Shown: piece after piece, positions 7,399-15,680 of the stretch
How positions within the stretch are numbered: the stretch's first letter is position 1
Layout of the letters: each line of letters begins with the position of its first letter
From: Ignavibacteria bacterium
GTDB taxonomy: Bacteria > Bacteroidota > Ignavibacteria > Ignavibacteriales > Ignavibacteriaceae
Reading direction: 5' to 3'
NCBI GenBank assembly: GCA_030648225.1
Contig: JAUSIA010000063.1
Coordinates: 1 to 16,601, forward strand
DNA length: 16,601 bases
Position numbers and translations under genes: made by a program
The notes under the pieces: model-generated
The model's input: only the letters and a program-made list of their open reading frames with translations
Databases searched by the model: none
Told to the model about the DNA's origin: nothing

Positions 7399-7491
7399 TC
7401 CGCTCCTCCAATATAGACCATTCAAATATATTACAAAACTTCGCTAATAACGAATATTATGTATTTATCTATTACCATAATTTATGAAATC

Positions 7492-7520
7492 ATTATACAT
7501 TAACTAAGAATTTTCTGCAA
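7492..7520 (-). promoter_or_regulatory. Promoter candidate for the Rpn-family nuclease
   Basis: On the minus strand TTGCAG (7515-7520) and a perfect TATAAT (7492-7497) are separated by 17 bases. It lies about 95 bases before the ATG at 7398 and faces the right way. The -35 matches the consensus only in TTG. Confidence 0.45.
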
Positions 7521-7590
7521 GAGAGTTTTAATCTACAATATAATTTTTTCCTTATTATGCAATAAATAAGTATATCTGACTTTGTAAATA

Positions 7591-7748
7591 TTAATGCCTG
7601 ACTAAACTGTCAACCGCCTCAATCTCTTCCATACGCTTCTCGTAACGCTCCTTAAAGAACCTCCGGTTCTGTAATCAATAATATCTTTAAAATGGGTGAC
7701 AAATGCCAGATTATCAAGATACACGTGGGTTCCAGTTTCAGATTTGAG
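7591..7748 (-). pseudogene. Coding relic, frameshifted, family not recognised
   Basis: Directly after the stop of the gene fragment at 7749 the same frame stays open and reads THVYLDNLAFVTHFKDIIDY. At about 7662 the protein-like reading moves to another frame, giving FFKERYEKRMEEIEAVDSLV and a stop at 7591-7593. The two halves have good coding character and no sensible start, which suggests a decayed C-terminus with one frameshift. I cannot name the family. Confidence 0.3.
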
Positions 7749-8105
7749 TTAGTGTTTTCTATCATTCTCTTGTTGCTCCTTTTCCTGTAGTATATCAACA
7801 AAGCTATGATGTTTTTCAGTTGCTATCAATAACTCAATTTCCTTACCCAGACGCCTTTTTGAGTAATTATCAATCCTGCCTATAAAACCTGAGAGTACAA
7901 TAGTTACCTTTGACCCATTAATTTCACCAATATAATATGTATCTGTTCCCTTAACTTCACTAATAGGGTGTATTATTTCTTTAATTCTTCTACAAACATC
8001 AGCTCCATTACATATAATCATTTTGGGTTTGTAAACTTCAATTTGCTTTTGCATATATACCGCAGTTTGGCGTAAAAATTTTCCAGCTGCAGTTGTAGCA
8101 AGCCT
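7749..8105 (-). pseudogene. C-terminal fragment, possibly uracil-DNA-glycosylase-like
   Basis: The frame is open from a stop at 8106-8108 down to 7749; the first ATG (8054) gives 101 residues, but protein-like sequence begins earlier (TTAAGKFLRQTAVYM). YKPKMIICNGADV resembles the strand-loop-helix of the uracil-DNA glycosylase superfamily in which a product Asn or Gly follows a 'P-x-hydrophobic' strand, and LSGFIGRIDNYSKRRLG could be the later active-site loop, though the usual His is not visible. There is no ribosome binding site, and the N-terminal half expected for the family is missing. Most likely a truncated gene at the tail of the BREX operon. Identification is tentative. Confidence 0.35.
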
Positions 8106-8183
8106 TTAAGGCATATGAACAAAAATAATTAGTCCCTACATACAAATTTTTCTCTTATTTTAAAACTTGTTCTGTAGACTTTT

Positions 8184-8786
8184 TTATTCTAATTCTTCGC
8201 AATCAACTCCAAAATTCGAGGGATTGTTTGTGAATTTTTTCATATCATCTTCCTGTAGCCTCACAGCAAAATTCATTTTATCAGTATTGTCAAATAAATG
8301 GCCTATTTGATCTTCAATAAATTCAAAATACCCATTATTCCCATACTGCTCTGTCCAAAGATCAATTGATTTTTCTATGCGGAGAAGGCATTTTATCGGC
8401 AATTTAAAATATCCTTTTAGCCCTTCCGTTTTTTCTAATTCATTCGATTTGTTTACAATGTCATATATCTCTCGATTTGTAAAAGGATCAAAACTTGCAA
8501 GTAAACCATTTAGAAATGCCTGATTTTCATCGTTAACAAACCTGCTGAAATCATAGTCTACCCCTCTTATATATCCATCAACTTTTAGAAGGCACATTTT
8601 GATTGCTTCAGTGGCATACCTTCCGTTCATGTCCGGATTCTTTCTATGCAGCTTTAACAAATTTCCTTCCATAGGATCTAGGAGGACACGGTATTGTTCC
8701 TCATAACCTTTAGGTATTGTACCAAACTCCTTGGCCATTCTTGACGATATTCTTTCAAGTTTGTAATAATCCACATATTTTATCAA
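8184..8786 (-). CDS. Hypothetical 200-residue protein at the end of the BREX-linked cluster
   Basis: I do not recognise this family. It is soluble, mixed charge, mainly helical, with no signal peptide, membrane segment or obvious catalytic motif. Notable segments are GTIPKGYEEQYRVLLDPMEG, MNGRYATEAIKMCLL and FDPFTNREIYDIV. It starts with TTG (8784-8786): GGAG lies nine bases upstream, and the nearby ATG (8791-8793 side) leads to a short unrelated frame. It follows the Nmad3-like fragment by about 40 bases on the same strand, so it is probably co-transcribed with the BREX genes. The intact frame and ribosome binding site suggest it is still expressed. Confidence 0.6.
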   Translation of the reverse strand: MIKYVDYYKLERISSRMAKEFGTIPKGYEEQYRVLLDPMEGNLLKLHRKNPDMNGRYATEAIKMCLLKVDGYIRGVDYDFSRFVNDENQAFLNGLLASFDPFTNREIYDIVNKSNELEKTEGLKGYFKLPIKCLLRIEKSIDLWTEQYGNNGYFEFIEDQIGHLFDNTDKMNFAVRLQEDDMKKFTNNPSNFGVDCEELE

Positions 8787-8828
8787 ATGGCATCACTCCG
8801 TTATTCTATACGTAAGTTTGTACTTTTT

Positions 8829-9068
8829 TCAAAACTTTTTTATCAACATATGGTGTCTATCTGCCGGAATGGAAATTCCTATGCAATCAAGATATGTCAA
8901 ATTATCATCAAATCTAAGGTCAGAATACCTCCTGCCAGTATCTGTTTTATAGAGTTTATTCTCTTCAGGAATGGGCAGCGAGAACAGGCGGCCTTCTTTA
9001 ACAAAGAATGGGCTCGGATACCCCCCTGCTTTGGAGTCAAAACCTTTACGACTAAGAATAATTTTCAT
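8829..9068 (-). pseudogene. N-terminal fragment of an Nmad3-like (nucleotide modification associated) protein
   Basis: The 79-residue frame begins MKIILSRKGFDSKAGGYPSP, followed by GRLFSLPIPEEN, which matches the N-terminal signature I know from the 'nucleotide modification associated domain 3' family, whose members are about three times this length. The rest, with the remaining conserved blocks, is absent in all frames; the frame simply ends after HHMLIKKF and about 40 bases later the next gene starts. GGTGAGT gives a good ribosome binding site for the ATG at 9066-9068. The family is linked by comparative genomics to base-modification and phage or defence loci. This copy is almost certainly non-functional, or a trimmed variant. 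Confidence 0.55.
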
Positions 9069-9129
9069 ATACTCACCATTTATATTATTTAATCAATAAG
9101 TAATCGTTGTCCATCGACAACTTCTAATT

Positions 9130-10485
9130 TCAGAATTTATTTTCTAAGGCATTGCTATATTCACGAATCCCCTTTTCAAAATCTTTAATTATTTCGTTAA
9201 AAGTTTCATCAGTAAGCATCTCATCAGATATGTCGTAATAGTCTACCTGAATTGATACTCTGTTAATTATTTCAGTTAAGTTTGGGAATCGAAGAGTATC
9301 ATATATGAAAGATTTTAAATATTTTTTTAATGAAGTTTGAGGAATTTTCCTATTATATTCTTCGTATTCTTTTCTCAATTCTCTTGATTTCTGAATCACG
9401 TTTTCAGTAAAACTATTTGATGAGTAAACTTGAGGTAAAAGGAAATCAAAAAGATCATCAAAACTTTTCTCAATTTCATATTTTAATGATGGTCTTTTTA
9501 TACTTTTTCCTTCCAGCATTCGAATAAACCTATTATTCTCTTTATTCACTTCACTATTTCCAGTAACATACATTTTATATTCTTTTTCAAGAGCCACTAA
9601 TTCATTAATAAAACTTTTTTTATTCTCTAATTTAAGTAAATATCCAAATCTTCTCGCATTATGCAAATACTTATTTTGAATTTCTAGAAGCTCATTTTCA
9701 AAAATCTTAATTTCATAAAAGTTTTTAATATCATCTTCAGAAAAAATATTCCAGCTGCTTTTAAGCCTTTTATCTAAACTTGATATCATAGAGTTAAAAG
9801 GTTTAAGACTTATTTTTCTATCTTGCAGTTTAACTCCATTTACAGTCATCTTTATAATCTTATAGTTATTTCGATAGATGTTAATCTTTTTAAGGTTAGC
9901 TGGATTAACAGGTGGACTAATCTCCAGTGAATTTATGTTTTGAGCAATCGAATTAATAATATTTTGATTGTTGGCAGCAATTATTAGATTTTCACATCCA
10001 GGAAATGGTATTACTTTTTCACTTGCTTGCATATCCTCGGTTAACTCAGGCTCAAAGTATCTTAAAAACTCAGTAGTAAACTTTATGTCACCCAAAATCC
10101 CATTGGGAAAATCCGCAGCTTCATTTGATGAATCAAGAAAACTTATATCGGGAGCAAATAATAAAGTATACATATCACTTACAATAAAGCTCAACCGAAG
10201 TTTTTTAACAATTTGAATATTAATCCCACCCTCATTTTCGAAAATGAAATCTTTTAAAGATTTCAAAGCATCAACCTCACCAAATCCAAGACGGATAGTT
10301 TGTTCTCCAGATTCCATGAATAATCTGCATTTGATATTTTTATTTTTTACAATACAAATGATCGCTTGCATTTCAACCTCAAAGTATGCTGGCTTTGCTA
10401 CAATTAATAATGTATTAGACTTGTTAATAAAGTCAACAATCATTTCCTGTGTAACATAAACAAGCTCCGTAGATGAGTAATCCAT
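9130..10485 (-). CDS. Unknown BREX-linked protein, possible catalytically dead PLD-like N-terminus
   Basis: A 451-residue protein located 67 bases after brxL on the same strand, with AAGGTGG before the ATG at 10483-10485. Residues 1-120 alternate strands and helices in an order reminiscent of a phospholipase-D half: a helix (MIVDFINKS), strand (TLLIVAKP), helix, strand (KCRLFMES), a helix, then LRLSFIVSDMYTLLFAP where HxK-x4-D would lie. The His and Lys are missing, so a PLD domain here would be inactive. Residues ~215-451 are Lys/Glu-rich, probably helical or coiled. Context suggests an accessory role for BREX. No family name can be given with confidence, and the PLD comparison is inference from pattern only. 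Confidence 0.6.
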   Translation of the reverse strand: MDYSSTELVYVTQEMIVDFINKSNTLLIVAKPAYFEVEMQAIICIVKNKNIKCRLFMESGEQTIRLGFGEVDALKSLKDFIFENEGGINIQIVKKLRLSFIVSDMYTLLFAPDISFLDSSNEAADFPNGILGDIKFTTEFLRYFEPELTEDMQASEKVIPFPGCENLIIAANNQNIINSIAQNINSLEISPPVNPANLKKINIYRNNYKIIKMTVNGVKLQDRKISLKPFNSMISSLDKRLKSSWNIFSEDDIKNFYEIKIFENELLEIQNKYLHNARRFGYLLKLENKKSFINELVALEKEYKMYVTGNSEVNKENNRFIRMLEGKSIKRPSLKYEIEKSFDDLFDFLLPQVYSSNSFTENVIQKSRELRKEYEEYNRKIPQTSLKKYLKSFIYDTLRFPNLTEIINRVSIQVDYYDISDEMLTDETFNEIIKDFEKGIREYSNALENKF

Positions 10486-10552
10486 ATTTTAAGCACCACC
10501 TTAGAAAATATTATTCTAAAAAATGCGTTCATGACATTTTACCTATCATCCT

Positions 10553-12811
10553 CTACTCAACCCCCAAAGCCTTGAACACCGCATCTTCTGCCGATTGATA
10601 GAATATCAGGCTGAATTTTCCCATTAATTCAGGTGGAACTGTTCCCATGTCAATGGCAGATGTTATAGGCAGCAGCACCTTTTTTGCGCCACTATCAAGA
10701 CATACCTGAAGCACATTTGCCAGCTCATCCACCTTGATTATCGTACCGCCGATGCTCAGGTTGCCAAGAACCGCCAGACTGCCTATCACCGGCTTACTTA
10801 TTGCAGCTGAGCACAAAGCGACAAGAGCAGCCAATGCCAGCTGATTAGTTATACCGATACCATTTAAATCCTGCACATGCATCAGATAGTCTTTTGTTGT
10901 TGTACTGATTGAACCACTGATATACCTGCTATTTGCCTTCAAATATCTAAATGCAGTTTCGACAGACTCCTTTGCCTCCTTATCAGAACCTAATCCGGTC
11001 CGCTCAAATTTTCCTGAACCCGTGACCATTTCAGTTTCAAACTTAAAGACCCCAATCATTCCTGACTTCCCCCGCCCAACTGTATATAGCTGACCCGGCT
11101 TGTGCAGCCCCTCAGGGATAAGTTTCCCACCACCCTGTTCAGGAACCGGAACAAATTCCTCAGCAAAACTTTCATTATCTATATAAGAAAAATTAACATC
11201 ATAAAATTCCATACCGCCAATTTTTTTAAGCTGTTCCTTCACACGCCTTCGACTTTCAAGAGCAAATCGTAAAATTTCTTCAATTTCACTCTTATCACAC
11301 TTGCCGTCAGGATAAATAAGCTTTACCAGACCAGACACCATTTTCCTGACTCCAATGACATCACGCTGGTTAAGATTGTTTCCGAGTCTGAAATATTTGT
11401 CAAAAGTGTCAGCATAGGAAATTTTGCGGAGCTCACGTAAAAATTCTGATAAATAATCCGTAATAAAACCATAATCATTTGTAAAAGATTCCGGTCTGTA
11501 CTTGGGAATTTCCCATCCGGGAATATAGCAATGTATCCTATCAAAAAAAGCACTGTCATTCGCCATTTCTTCCGGAAATGGCTCAAATAAATGCGAAGTT
11601 TTTAAAAGAACAGCTACACTCTGATTAATGTTACCAACAAACCCCATCGAAGCGGAAGCATTTTTTTCCTCTTTCCCCCTCGCGAAAGATCCGGAAGCCA
11701 TGTAATCTTTCATGATCTGAACACCATCTTTATCTTTAAATGAAATACCTGCAACCTCATCAAAAGCTACACAATCCCACATTCCTACAAGACCAACTGT
11801 TTTATTTGCCATGTTATAAAACAAATTAGCCACTGTAGTATGTCCACCGGAAACCAATATACTGTTCGGAGAAATTTCCTTGTAGACATGAGATTTACCT
11901 GTACCACGAGGCCCAAGCTCGCACAAATTGAAATTGTTTTCGACAAGAGGAATCATTCTGGCAAGTAACAACAATTTAACTCTATAAGAAAACTTAGATG
12001 GCTCCATCCCAATAGAGCGCATTAAAATATCAATCCACTCATCTTTTGTAAAATGCTCACGGCCAGCCAGAACTTCTGCTAAATCCAGATTTGGCATCTG
12101 AATAGGAGTGAGCTTGTTAATAATAAAAGGGCACCTGTTCCTATCCGCTTCATCATAGAAGTAGCCAAGCTGCACAATACACCAGATACCACCACATAAT
12201 AATCTTTCATAATCGGATGGATATTTTTCAGAAATCGGGATATTTTTTATCCCAAGGTTTGAAAATTCAGCTTCATAATAATCATTCCTGTAGTTCAGCT
12301 TTACAGAAACCTTATCAATCACAGTATAAAGGCTGTTCTCTCTTATTTTTGATATAATCTTCTGAGCTTCATCAGGATGTACAAAATTCTCAGCGAGAAT
12401 GCTTTTTACACTTTGAACACCTTGTTCAATCGATGCTTCATCAGTCGTGGCACAATACATACCAAGTAGGTATTCCAGGACATATACAGGTACATTTGCC
12501 CCTTCTTTAATCTTTTTAGTGAGATCTTTTCGTACTATTTTTCCTGCAAAAACATCATTGAGTTTAGAATTGAGATTTTCACTTACTGTACCAGAGGTCC
12601 CCAATGGTACTTCAAGGACTTTAAGTGCATCTGATAGTTCAGGTTCTTCCGGCAAATCAGCCACTTCCAGATCATCTGCCCCTTCCGGTACATCTGTTGT
12701 ATCATTTAAAAAAATGTCGTCTATAAATATATCATCAAGATACTCTTGGCTTTCAATTTCTCCCTTTTCTTCTGCAGCGTCATTGTTAATCTTCATGTAT
12801 TGCCTTCCCAT
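10553..12811 (-). CDS. brxL: BREX AAA+ / Lon-like protein BrxL
   Basis: A 752-residue AAA+ protein with a Lon-protease-like C-terminal fold, the most downstream core gene of type 1 BREX. GPRGTGKS (300-307) is Walker A, VAFDEVAG (D351-E352) Walker B, and FFDRIHCYIPGW carries the probable arginine finger. The C-terminal part runs from about residue 580, with HVQDLNGIGITNQLALAALV, LGNLSIGG and GAKKVLLP blocks, and ends FKALGVE as BrxL proteins do. BrxL forms DNA-binding rings needed for phage exclusion. The N-terminus is unusual: residues ~18-70 are an acidic, low-complexity stretch before the typical start of the family. Two starts are possible, ATG 12811 and ATG 12796 (five codons later, preceded by GGGAAGG). 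It follows pglZ by 27 bases and is surely in the same operon. Confidence 0.92.
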   Translation of the reverse strand: MGRQYMKINNDAAEEKGEIESQEYLDDIFIDDIFLNDTTDVPEGADDLEVADLPEEPELSDALKVLEVPLGTSGTVSENLNSKLNDVFAGKIVRKDLTKKIKEGANVPVYVLEYLLGMYCATTDEASIEQGVQSVKSILAENFVHPDEAQKIISKIRENSLYTVIDKVSVKLNYRNDYYEAEFSNLGIKNIPISEKYPSDYERLLCGGIWCIVQLGYFYDEADRNRCPFIINKLTPIQMPNLDLAEVLAGREHFTKDEWIDILMRSIGMEPSKFSYRVKLLLLARMIPLVENNFNLCELGPRGTGKSHVYKEISPNSILVSGGHTTVANLFYNMANKTVGLVGMWDCVAFDEVAGISFKDKDGVQIMKDYMASGSFARGKEEKNASASMGFVGNINQSVAVLLKTSHLFEPFPEEMANDSAFFDRIHCYIPGWEIPKYRPESFTNDYGFITDYLSEFLRELRKISYADTFDKYFRLGNNLNQRDVIGVRKMVSGLVKLIYPDGKCDKSEIEEILRFALESRRRVKEQLKKIGGMEFYDVNFSYIDNESFAEEFVPVPEQGGGKLIPEGLHKPGQLYTVGRGKSGMIGVFKFETEMVTGSGKFERTGLGSDKEAKESVETAFRYLKANSRYISGSISTTTKDYLMHVQDLNGIGITNQLALAALVALCSAAISKPVIGSLAVLGNLSIGGTIIKVDELANVLQVCLDSGAKKVLLPITSAIDMGTVPPELMGKFSLIFYQSAEDAVFKALGVE

Positions 12812-12838
12812 TTCTCCATCTTCCTCCCTTCTTATTCC

Positions 12839-15511
12839 TCATACCTTAAATCCAAAATCATCAGAAAATGCAATATCTACAACAAATTCATATCGTCCCA
12901 GTTCCACATCAGTTTTGTCATCAATCATCACAAGGTAGTACCTATCACTTTTCGAATATTTACGGTTTCTGAATGTAAACTTCTCTTTAAACATGCGTTT
13001 TTCAGGTGGATCATTTTTCCTGTCGGCATAAATAATATTTTCATTCGAAATCTTTTCATCAGATTCATTAATAAAATAGATTTTCATCACCACTGGTAAA
13101 AGAGTATCGGTAACATTCTCATTTTGCATAAAGTCAAGGTATGTGATAAGGTTTGTTATCTTTCGGCTCAGCGAAACCAAAACAACCTCTACATAACCAG
13201 TTTCCTTTTTGTATCTGACGGTTTTCAATTTAATGACAGGCACAATAAGTTCTTGCAATGAAGCCCCGCCATGAACATAATTCTGCCCTCCACCACTTAC
13301 TTTGAAAATATCCGCTCCACGAGGGACGGTAACACGCATGCCTTCATTTTCAGAACCCAGATATCCAAGCGGGAAGCTTAAAGTACCATCTGCTGCAATG
13401 CCACCACATACTGCAGTACCAATACCACCTACTCTAATACCACCTTCTGCAGCTCTATCTGAAGCGCCTTCTCCACTCCCATCTGCACCTATGCCTGACT
13501 TGTACATAATAAACCTCTTGTTCTGAAAAGAGTTCTTGTATTTAGGGAGATTGACTTTATCGCTTTCATCAAGTTTATCTCTTTTATAAATAAATCCATG
13601 GTCTGCCGTAATAATATAATTAGTGATAGACTTGTCAACAGTCAGCTTTTTCACAAGCTTTATGATTTCTTCAAAGGTCTCCTCGCAAGCTTCAAAAACT
13701 TCATTTTCAGTTGATGAATTATCCCCACGGGCATCAATCTGATTATGGTAAATATAAATCAGTTCTTTTCCTGTCAGGAGTTTTCTTACATCATCTCGTC
13801 CAAGAGATATAATGTCACTGTATTTACAGGCAACTGATGCAGGGTTGTAACTTTCAAGTATTTTCTGCCTTTGTTCTGTGGACACAGTAGCTTGTCCATC
13901 TACCAACACATCATAGTTTTCAGTAATCGATATTTGTTTGTGTGGCAATAACACAGCCATACCAAGCTTTGTACAAGAAGGGACACAGGATATCATATAA
14001 TCGACTTCTGAATGAAATTTAACACTATCATTAAATATATTGTTAAGTTCAATTGCACATTCGTATCTTAAGGCGTCTGAAATAATAACAACCGTAGCTT
14101 CCTTCTTTACAGCAGGTGCTACATGCAAACGATAAAAGTTGTATTGTTTAGTATGTGGTATTTCTGATATTGATTTGTAGTTTTCAAGCTTATCCCCCCA
14201 GGCAATTGAAAGCTTGCAAAGAAAAGCATTGGTGTAAATATTCTCAATTAATTTTCGCATTTCAAGGTAACTACTGTTACTCTCAATTTTATCAAAATAG
14301 TAATAAAATTTTCTATAATATCTATCAACAAGATGCAGCCCCCCATTAATGTACTTTTCAACAGTATTATCACCTGCTTTTGGCATCTCAAGTGCCTGTA
14401 TAAGCATAAGAGCTGCCTCTATTGTCCTATATTCATTTCCAATATTCATATTGTTAAGTGCAAAATGTTTCTTTAGTCTTATTTCCAAAGCATCTGAAAT
14501 CTTTGAGACCAAACCTTGTTGGTTCACGCATTCATTGCTTATCCACTCAACGAGCTTACTCAGAATCATCTCATCAAATGCCGGAAATGTATCACAATCC
14601 ATGAAATTTTCAACTTCAGCTTTGCTCATGTATTCTTTTACTTTTATTTTAATACTTATCTTTTCAGATAAACCAATATAATGATCCTTATAAAGCATGT
14701 TGTTCATGAAGTTGCTGATAAAAACAGTAATATCATTCTTTTTTGTGGATAAAAAGGCACTCCATGCTTTAGGTAATTCTCCATTAAAGTCATGTGCTGT
14801 ATAAGTTATGAGTAATGTAATTATAAGCTTTTCAAGAGCGGGGTTTTCGTCATTGTATCCATAATATTTCTGACACAACTGCCAGAATATATTCAGGATA
14901 CCCATCTTTTCGAATATTGATATGTATTTGTTATTATCAAATAGAATGCCTTCGGTGGATACTACACTAACAATAAGTGCTCTTAAAATTTCATCGAAAT
15001 TCGGCGTCTTGACTCCACACAAAACACTTAGGATGCCGATATCAATTATCTCCTCACTCCAAGACTCAATGCCCAACTCATATAGTTTATTTATTCTTTC
15101 ATTTACCCTTTTCTCAGTTCTTTCTCTTTCACTTGAGTAAAAAAACCTGGGATATGCTTTTAATCTTTCCTTGAATTTTTCAGGAATCTTCAGATCAAGC
15201 ATAACCAGAGATATTTTATCAGCATAAAAGAGCTTCGAATAATAAGCAGTATCAGCAAGGTGGTTATCTCTATCGGCAGGCTTTGAAAAAGGAGTATAAA
15301 CAAGATAGTTTGTAGTCTTATCCACCAGCTCAAAGAAATATTTTGTATAGAACCAGTTATCAGGCGTGAGCTTATAAATACTCGCATTCTCAAGATTTAT
15401 GGAATCAACCTCATCAACAAACTCTGCGTTATCATCATACCAGAACACAAGCTTTCGTTCCGATCCCCTGAATTCACTATTAAGCTTTTCCGTTATGCTT
15501 TTTAAGTCCAT
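12839..15511 (-). CDS. pglZ: BREX alkaline-phosphatase-fold protein PglZ, type A
   Basis: An 890-residue PglZ of the BREX-1 type. The N-terminus (SERKLVFWYDDNAEF) and DADxxLVYTPF-like block (NYLVYTPFSKPADRDN) are typical. The PglZ/alkaline-phosphatase core has SDALRYE (D479) and TADHGF (D637, H638), which bind metal in the superfamily, and VPRG followed by YVHGGASLQELIVPVI near residues 735-760. I choose the ATG at 15509-15511 because it gives the family's usual first residues (MDLKSITEKLN) with GGGGG nine bases upstream; a TTG three codons earlier has no proper site. A Gly/Ala-rich insert lies at about residues 670-710, between the metal sites and VPRG. PglZ is required for BREX defence and for PglX methylation. 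It precedes brxL and follows structured element B. Confidence 0.93.
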   Translation of the reverse strand: MDLKSITEKLNSEFRGSERKLVFWYDDNAEFVDEVDSINLENASIYKLTPDNWFYTKYFFELVDKTTNYLVYTPFSKPADRDNHLADTAYYSKLFYADKISLVMLDLKIPEKFKERLKAYPRFFYSSERERTEKRVNERINKLYELGIESWSEEIIDIGILSVLCGVKTPNFDEILRALIVSVVSTEGILFDNNKYISIFEKMGILNIFWQLCQKYYGYNDENPALEKLIITLLITYTAHDFNGELPKAWSAFLSTKKNDITVFISNFMNNMLYKDHYIGLSEKISIKIKVKEYMSKAEVENFMDCDTFPAFDEMILSKLVEWISNECVNQQGLVSKISDALEIRLKKHFALNNMNIGNEYRTIEAALMLIQALEMPKAGDNTVEKYINGGLHLVDRYYRKFYYYFDKIESNSSYLEMRKLIENIYTNAFLCKLSIAWGDKLENYKSISEIPHTKQYNFYRLHVAPAVKKEATVVIISDALRYECAIELNNIFNDSVKFHSEVDYMISCVPSCTKLGMAVLLPHKQISITENYDVLVDGQATVSTEQRQKILESYNPASVACKYSDIISLGRDDVRKLLTGKELIYIYHNQIDARGDNSSTENEVFEACEETFEEIIKLVKKLTVDKSITNYIITADHGFIYKRDKLDESDKVNLPKYKNSFQNKRFIMYKSGIGADGSGEGASDRAAEGGIRVGGIGTAVCGGIAADGTLSFPLGYLGSENEGMRVTVPRGADIFKVSGGGQNYVHGGASLQELIVPVIKLKTVRYKKETGYVEVVLVSLSRKITNLITYLDFMQNENVTDTLLPVVMKIYFINESDEKISNENIIYADRKNDPPEKRMFKEKFTFRNRKYSKSDRYYLVMIDDKTDVELGRYEFVVDIAFSDDFGFKV
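13395..13500 (-). repeat. Gly/Ala-rich low-complexity insert in pglZ
   Basis: About 35 codons rich in Gly, Ala, Ser and Ile, with imperfect repeats of a GGTGGTATT-like unit (GGIRVGGIGTAVCGGI in the protein). From memory of the family, type A PglZ proteins pass much more directly from the strand after the ADHGF motif to the TLSF block, so this looks like a repeat-driven expansion. It is in frame. Confidence 0.6.
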
Positions 15512-15545
15512 ACCTTCCAACCCCCATCTGATAAAATCAGCTTCA

Positions 15546-15680
15546 ACTGGTTAAATAATTGAATAAAATTCAATTTAACCAATTAAATAATTCTGAAAAG
15601 CCTTGCTATACTGTGTTTTCAATATCATGAATTGAATTTTAACTGGTTAAATATTTTCAACATCATTACTTTAACCAATC
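15546..15680. repeat. Structured intergenic element B upstream of pglZ
   Basis: The words are ACTGGTTAAAT (15546-15556), ATTTAACCAAT (15573-15583), a central AAAAGCCTTGCTATACTG (15596-15613), ACTGGTTAAAT (15642-15652) and TTTAACCAATC (15670-15680). Forward and reverse words can pair; the first pair extends into AATTGAAT/ATTCAATT. Relative to CCTTG (15601) the core words start at -52, -27, +44 and +69. The last word overlaps the final codons of the upstream gene. The position between two defence genes would suit an operator array controlling pglZ-brxL, but no convincing promoter was found. Confidence 0.65.

Larger units (their letters stand above)
7399..7748. other. Gap between the Rpn nuclease and the BREX tail
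   Basis: This AT-rich stretch holds the 5' leader and promoter candidate of the nuclease (7399-7520) and a frameshifted coding relic (7591-7748). I see no convincing terminator, RNA gene or further intact frame in it. Confidence 0.5.

Noticed and set aside
7120..7416. Plus-strand open frame and a second minus frame of strongly hydrophobic, Ile-rich protein
   Set aside because: They are out-of-frame readings of the Asn-codon tract of the nuclease gene; AAT repeats read as ATT or ATA give Ile and Met runs. There is no ribosome binding site.
12447..12938. 163-codon plus-strand frame, Ser/Pro rich
   Set aside because: It lies antisense to the start of brxL and the end of pglZ; its composition mirrors the acidic BrxL N-terminus.
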